The notes under the pieces: model-generated
Databases searched by the model: none
What the model was told of the DNA's origin: nothing
Seen by the model: only the letters and a program-made list of their open reading frames with translations
Translations under genes and position numbers: made by a program
Assembly: GCA_965220985.1 (NCBI GenBank)
Contig: OZ244854.1
Location: forward strand, 124,001 to 188,000
Direction of reading: 5' to 3'
DNA from: JAPPHA01 sp965220985
GTDB lineage: Bacteria > Pseudomonadota > Alphaproteobacteria > Rhodobacterales > Rhodobacteraceae
Length of the DNA stretch: 64,000 bases
Shown: in pieces, positions 61,168-64,000 of the stretch
Layout: the number at the start of each line of letters is the position of its first letter
Numbering within the stretch: position 1 is the first letter of the stretch

Positions 61168-63996
61168 TCAGAACGGCATGCGAAGATTGAACTGGGAGCT
61201 GAACTCCGAACTGCGGCTCGTCTCGGTGCGATACTCACCAACGATCTCGACCTCGAGTCCATCGCGGACAGCGTACTCGGCCCCAGCCCGATAATTCACC
61301 GAACGATTCTGACCATCGGACAGCTGCACGTCCGCGAACGGCGTCAACAGACCTTTTTGCCTACGAATGCCATAGTCGATGCGGGCCGTCAGCCGGGTCG
61401 GTTGAGCCTGTTCGGATTCTGCCAACTCGAAGTTGAAGGCCTCCTCCCCTTTCAACACGTCGCCTGGTTCCTGCCCCCATTCGTGAGTCAGCGCCCATGA
61501 CAGGCCTCGACCATCGACGCGCGGCGCGAACTGTGCCTGCAGACTGGCGCCCCACTCGCTCGTTTCACCCTCAGTTTGAAGCTCCAGCCAGTGCCCGCTT
61601 GCGTCAATGCTGAAGCGCGACCCTGGTGCCGCGAGACTGAATCCGCCGGTCATTTCAAGGCCCGTGCTCTTCAGATCGTTCCAGCCGTCCTGTCGAAGCG
61701 AAACCCCGCCACGCGGCATCAGCATCCACTCGGAATCGAGGAACAGAACACCGTCATGCACGGCATCGATTCCGCCTCGCATGCTCCACGAACTCGCGCG
61801 GAGTTCCTCGTCCACCGATGACGAGAAAACGCCGGTTTCCATGTGCGCCAGACCGGCATCGCCCGTTGCAGACAGCGTGACGTTTCCTACTCGCAGGAAC
61901 GGATGGCGCGCGCCAGCCGCAGCCACCAGCATTGAAAGATCAGCACGATCCGTTTTGTCCGCGCCGAGGTGCCGTTCGACCTTGCCGTCTCCGATCCCCA
62001 CGATCAGGTGCAGGTCCGTGTCATTGTCCGTTTTCATCCGAACATACGGCCAAGCCGAAGCGAGCGTCGTGTTGATCACTCCCTCGTCGTCCTCAAGCCG
62101 GTACTCGACCTCGGCCTTCGATTGCGAAAAGGCCAGTCCCGCCAGCCATTTGCCGTTCTTCTGAACGTCGCTTCCGAACCAGACCGTGCGGTTGTCGCCA
62201 TCGCGTGACCCGCTTTGCTCCCAGCCCTTGAACTGACTGGTGTCACCACGGGCCCAGAGGGACCAGTTCAACGCCGAACCGTACGAGTCGCCGCCGAGCG
62301 AAAACGAGAACGCGCTGTCACGCAGACTGGCGTCGCTGCCCGTCTCTTGCGAAAACCCAAGGCTCTCTGAGTCGAGCCAGTCATCGGCCATGCTGATCCC
62401 GCGCCAGTCGATATCGGTGAACTCGGGCATCGCACTTGGGCTCGCGTACGCACCGACGATCTGCTGACCGGCAAGAGTCACCGTGGTGTCGTCCGATTCA
62501 GATTGCAGTCGTCGAGAGATCATGTCCGTCGCATCGGCCAAGGTCGCTCGTGCCACCCCGGCGAGCACCGACTTCGTGATCTGCCCATGCGCCACGGCAC
62601 GCGCTGTCGGTTGAGGCGTGGCGTTCGCAGCTGCATGATCTCCCGCACCGGCGGCACTCGCCGCTCTGACCTCGAACGTGTACTGAAGTCCGTTTTGCAA
62701 CCCGTACACCGTGTGCTGCGTGGTGCCAGAAGCGCTGCCCGGAATGTCGGCCCATTGGCTGTCGTTCAGCGCCACCGAGGCCGCTCCGTAACGAAGCTGG
62801 TATCGAGTGACACGAACATCGTTTGGATCGTTCCAGGAGAGCACGACTTCGCCATCGCCCGGAGTCGCCGTGAGGCCTTCCACCGTCTCAGGTCGAGGTT
62901 GCCTCGGTGTTGCTTTCGCCTCGTTCGACTCGGCGCCATTCCCCGCAGCGCTCACCGCACGGATTCTGAAGGCATGTTCCGTGCCGTTGACCAGTCCGGT
63001 CACCGTGTGGCTGGTGGTGTCGGCCCCGCTTCCGGGAATGTCCGTCCAGCTACCGTAGCTGCTCGCACCTGCCCTTCGTTTCACTTGATACCCGGTGATG
63101 CTGCCGTCCGCTGGATCTGTCCAGGTGAGCGTGACTTCGGCATCGCCTTCGATTGCGACAAGACCCGATGGCTGGGCCGGTGACTGGTCGTCGTCCGTTC
63201 CGGCCAACGTCCCCGCAAAGAAGATCGTCGGCGAATCGTTGTCCTCGATTGTCAGGGTCTTTGACCCGGGCGCCGTCACGCCCTGGCCGTTCGATGCCGT
63301 TGCCGAGACCGTCACCGTCTTGTCGGGCGCACTGACAAAGTTGTCCACGCCCTCGATCGTCACCGAACCCGTGCTCGCCTTCGAACCCGCAGCGATCGTC
63401 AGCGTGCTGCCGCGCTGCACGAAGTCCCCCGGCACCGCAGGAAAGACGGGTGTCGTGGAAACCGTCACGGTCGTCACCGCGCTTGAGGGGCGGTCAAGCC
63501 TCGCACTCACCTCCGCGATGCCGCCGGCTTCCGAAATCGACTGGTCATCCAGAACGAGTGCGACCGTTGGCGCAGCGTCGTCATCCGTGATGGTCAGATT
63601 GACGGGCGACGGGCCCGACACGCCGACGCTGTTGTTCACCGAACCCGCAACCGTCACTGTCTTGTCGGGCGCGTCGACGTCGTTGTCGAGGCCCTCGATC
63701 CTCACCAGACCCCTGCTCGATTTCGAGCCGGCAGCGATCGTCAGCGTGCCGCCACGCAACCTGAAGTCCCCAGCGACCGCTGGCGAGACCGGCGACACCG
63801 AAACAGTCACGGTCGTCGCAACGCTCGACACGTTGTCAAGCCTAGCGCTCACCATCGCTAATCCGCCGTTTTCGCTGATCGAGGTCTTGTCGAGATGAAG
63901 CGACAAGGTTCGACGGTCGTCGTCCGCGATGGTCAGATCGATCTGCGACGGCCCGGACACGCCAACGCTGTTGCTGGCAGACCCCGAAACCGTCAA
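61168..63996 (-). CDS. Second giant surface protein, 3' part only (Calx-beta repeats, FN3, barrel)
   Basis: The frame is open to the right edge, so the start is outside the window; 942 residues are visible. It begins inside one Calx-beta-like unit and continues with two full units (VSARLDNVSSVATTVTVSVS and VSARLDRPSSAVTTVTVSTT). Two FN3 domains follow (AIEGDAEVTLTW, ATPGDGEVVLSW), then a linker ATLADATDMISRRL and a barrel ending SQFNLRMPF. The WSLWARGDTSQFKG and WLAGLAFSQSKAEVEYRLED segments match the complete protein (WVVWGRGDTSSFRG, WLAGMALSRSKAKVDYQIED), so the genes are tandem paralogues. It is probably likewise exported and anchored in the outer membrane. Confidence 0.88.
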   Translation of the reverse strand: MTVSGSASNSVGVSGPSQIDLTIADDDRRTLSLHLDKTSISENGGLAMVSARLDNVSSVATTVTVSVSPVSPAVAGDFRLRGGTLTIAAGSKSSRGLVRIEGLDNDVDAPDKTVTVAGSVNNSVGVSGPSPVNLTITDDDAAPTVALVLDDQSISEAGGIAEVSARLDRPSSAVTTVTVSTTPVFPAVPGDFVQRGSTLTIAAGSKASTGSVTIEGVDNFVSAPDKTVTVSATASNGQGVTAPGSKTLTIEDNDSPTIFFAGTLAGTDDDQSPAQPSGLVAIEGDAEVTLTWTDPADGSITGYQVKRRAGASSYGSWTDIPGSGADTTSHTVTGLVNGTEHAFRIRAVSAAGNGAESNEAKATPRQPRPETVEGLTATPGDGEVVLSWNDPNDVRVTRYQLRYGAASVALNDSQWADIPGSASGTTQHTVYGLQNGLQYTFEVRAASAAGAGDHAAANATPQPTARAVAHGQITKSVLAGVARATLADATDMISRRLQSESDDTTVTLAGQQIVGAYASPSAMPEFTDIDWRGISMADDWLDSESLGFSQETGSDASLRDSAFSFSLGGDSYGSALNWSLWARGDTSQFKGWEQSGSRDGDNRTVWFGSDVQKNGKWLAGLAFSQSKAEVEYRLEDDEGVINTTLASAWPYVRMKTDNDTDLHLIVGIGDGKVERHLGADKTDRADLSMLVAAAGARHPFLRVGNVTLSATGDAGLAHMETGVFSSSVDEELRASSWSMRGGIDAVHDGVLFLDSEWMLMPRGGVSLRQDGWNDLKSTGLEMTGGFSLAAPGSRFSIDASGHWLELQTEGETSEWGASLQAQFAPRVDGRGLSWALTHEWGQEPGDVLKGEEAFNFELAESEQAQPTRLTARIDYGIRRQKGLLTPFADVQLSDGQNRSVNYRAGAEYAVRDGLEVEIVGEYRTETSRSSEFSSQFNLRMPF

Positions 63997-64000
63997 TGTC

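Noticed and set aside
60543..61500. Open frames of 189 and 271 codons between and into the giant genes
   Set aside because: They overlap each other on opposite strands, are Arg/Ser-rich and have no domain. The longer one runs antisense into the second giant gene.

Overview
The window is GC-rich, densely coded DNA from a Gram-negative bacterium, most likely an alphaproteobacterium. The evidence is the dnaK-dnaJ order behind a promoter of the alphaproteobacterial RpoH type (CTTG-N18-CYTATNTNNG), a glnD-murJ pair with a 4-base overlap, a malic enzyme/phosphotransacetylase fusion, and outer-membrane beta-barrel proteins ending in Phe. I found no rRNA, tRNA, CRISPR array or insertion sequence.

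Left part (1-14 kb): a complete Rpn-family nuclease gene on the minus strand is followed by two extra stand-alone copies of its own 3' end. Each copy keeps a strong internal ribosome binding site and a differing run of 4-residue repeats. This matches the toxin/intragenic-antitoxin (RpnL/RpnS) organisation, here with additional antitoxin-like cassettes. After a gene-poor stretch come cysQ, alkB, the heat-shock pair dnaK-dnaJ, maeB, dgkA and two small uncharacterised loci, one probably a gene fragment.

Middle part (14-28 kb): housekeeping and envelope genes, namely a periplasmic-binding-fold lipoprotein, glnD, murJ, a ceramidase-like membrane protein, a Cfa-type methyltransferase and a MetE-C-like protein. 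Then comes a compact four-gene cluster of ATP-grasp, alpha-E, transglutaminase and the proteasome-like Anbu subunit.

28-41 kb: a carbohydrate-type catabolic island. On the minus strand a ROK regulator precedes an ABC importer operon (ATPase, binding protein, two permeases) whose promoter is overlapped by a 22-bp palindrome. On the plus strand lie a second ATPase, a SnoaL-like protein, a HisD-family dehydrogenase, an SDR and a double SnoaL protein. Together they suggest uptake and oxidation of a sugar, polyol or related compound that the sequence does not identify.

41.6-64 kb: two tandem genes on the minus strand for giant surface proteins. The complete one is about 6,210 residues: signal peptide, about nine FN3 and other Ig-like domains, about 35 Calx-beta-like repeats, two FN3 domains and a C-terminal autotransporter-type barrel. 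About 5.3 kb of it is a near-identical 681-bp tandem array with a mosaic pattern of recent exchange. The second gene enters from the right edge and only its 3' part is present.
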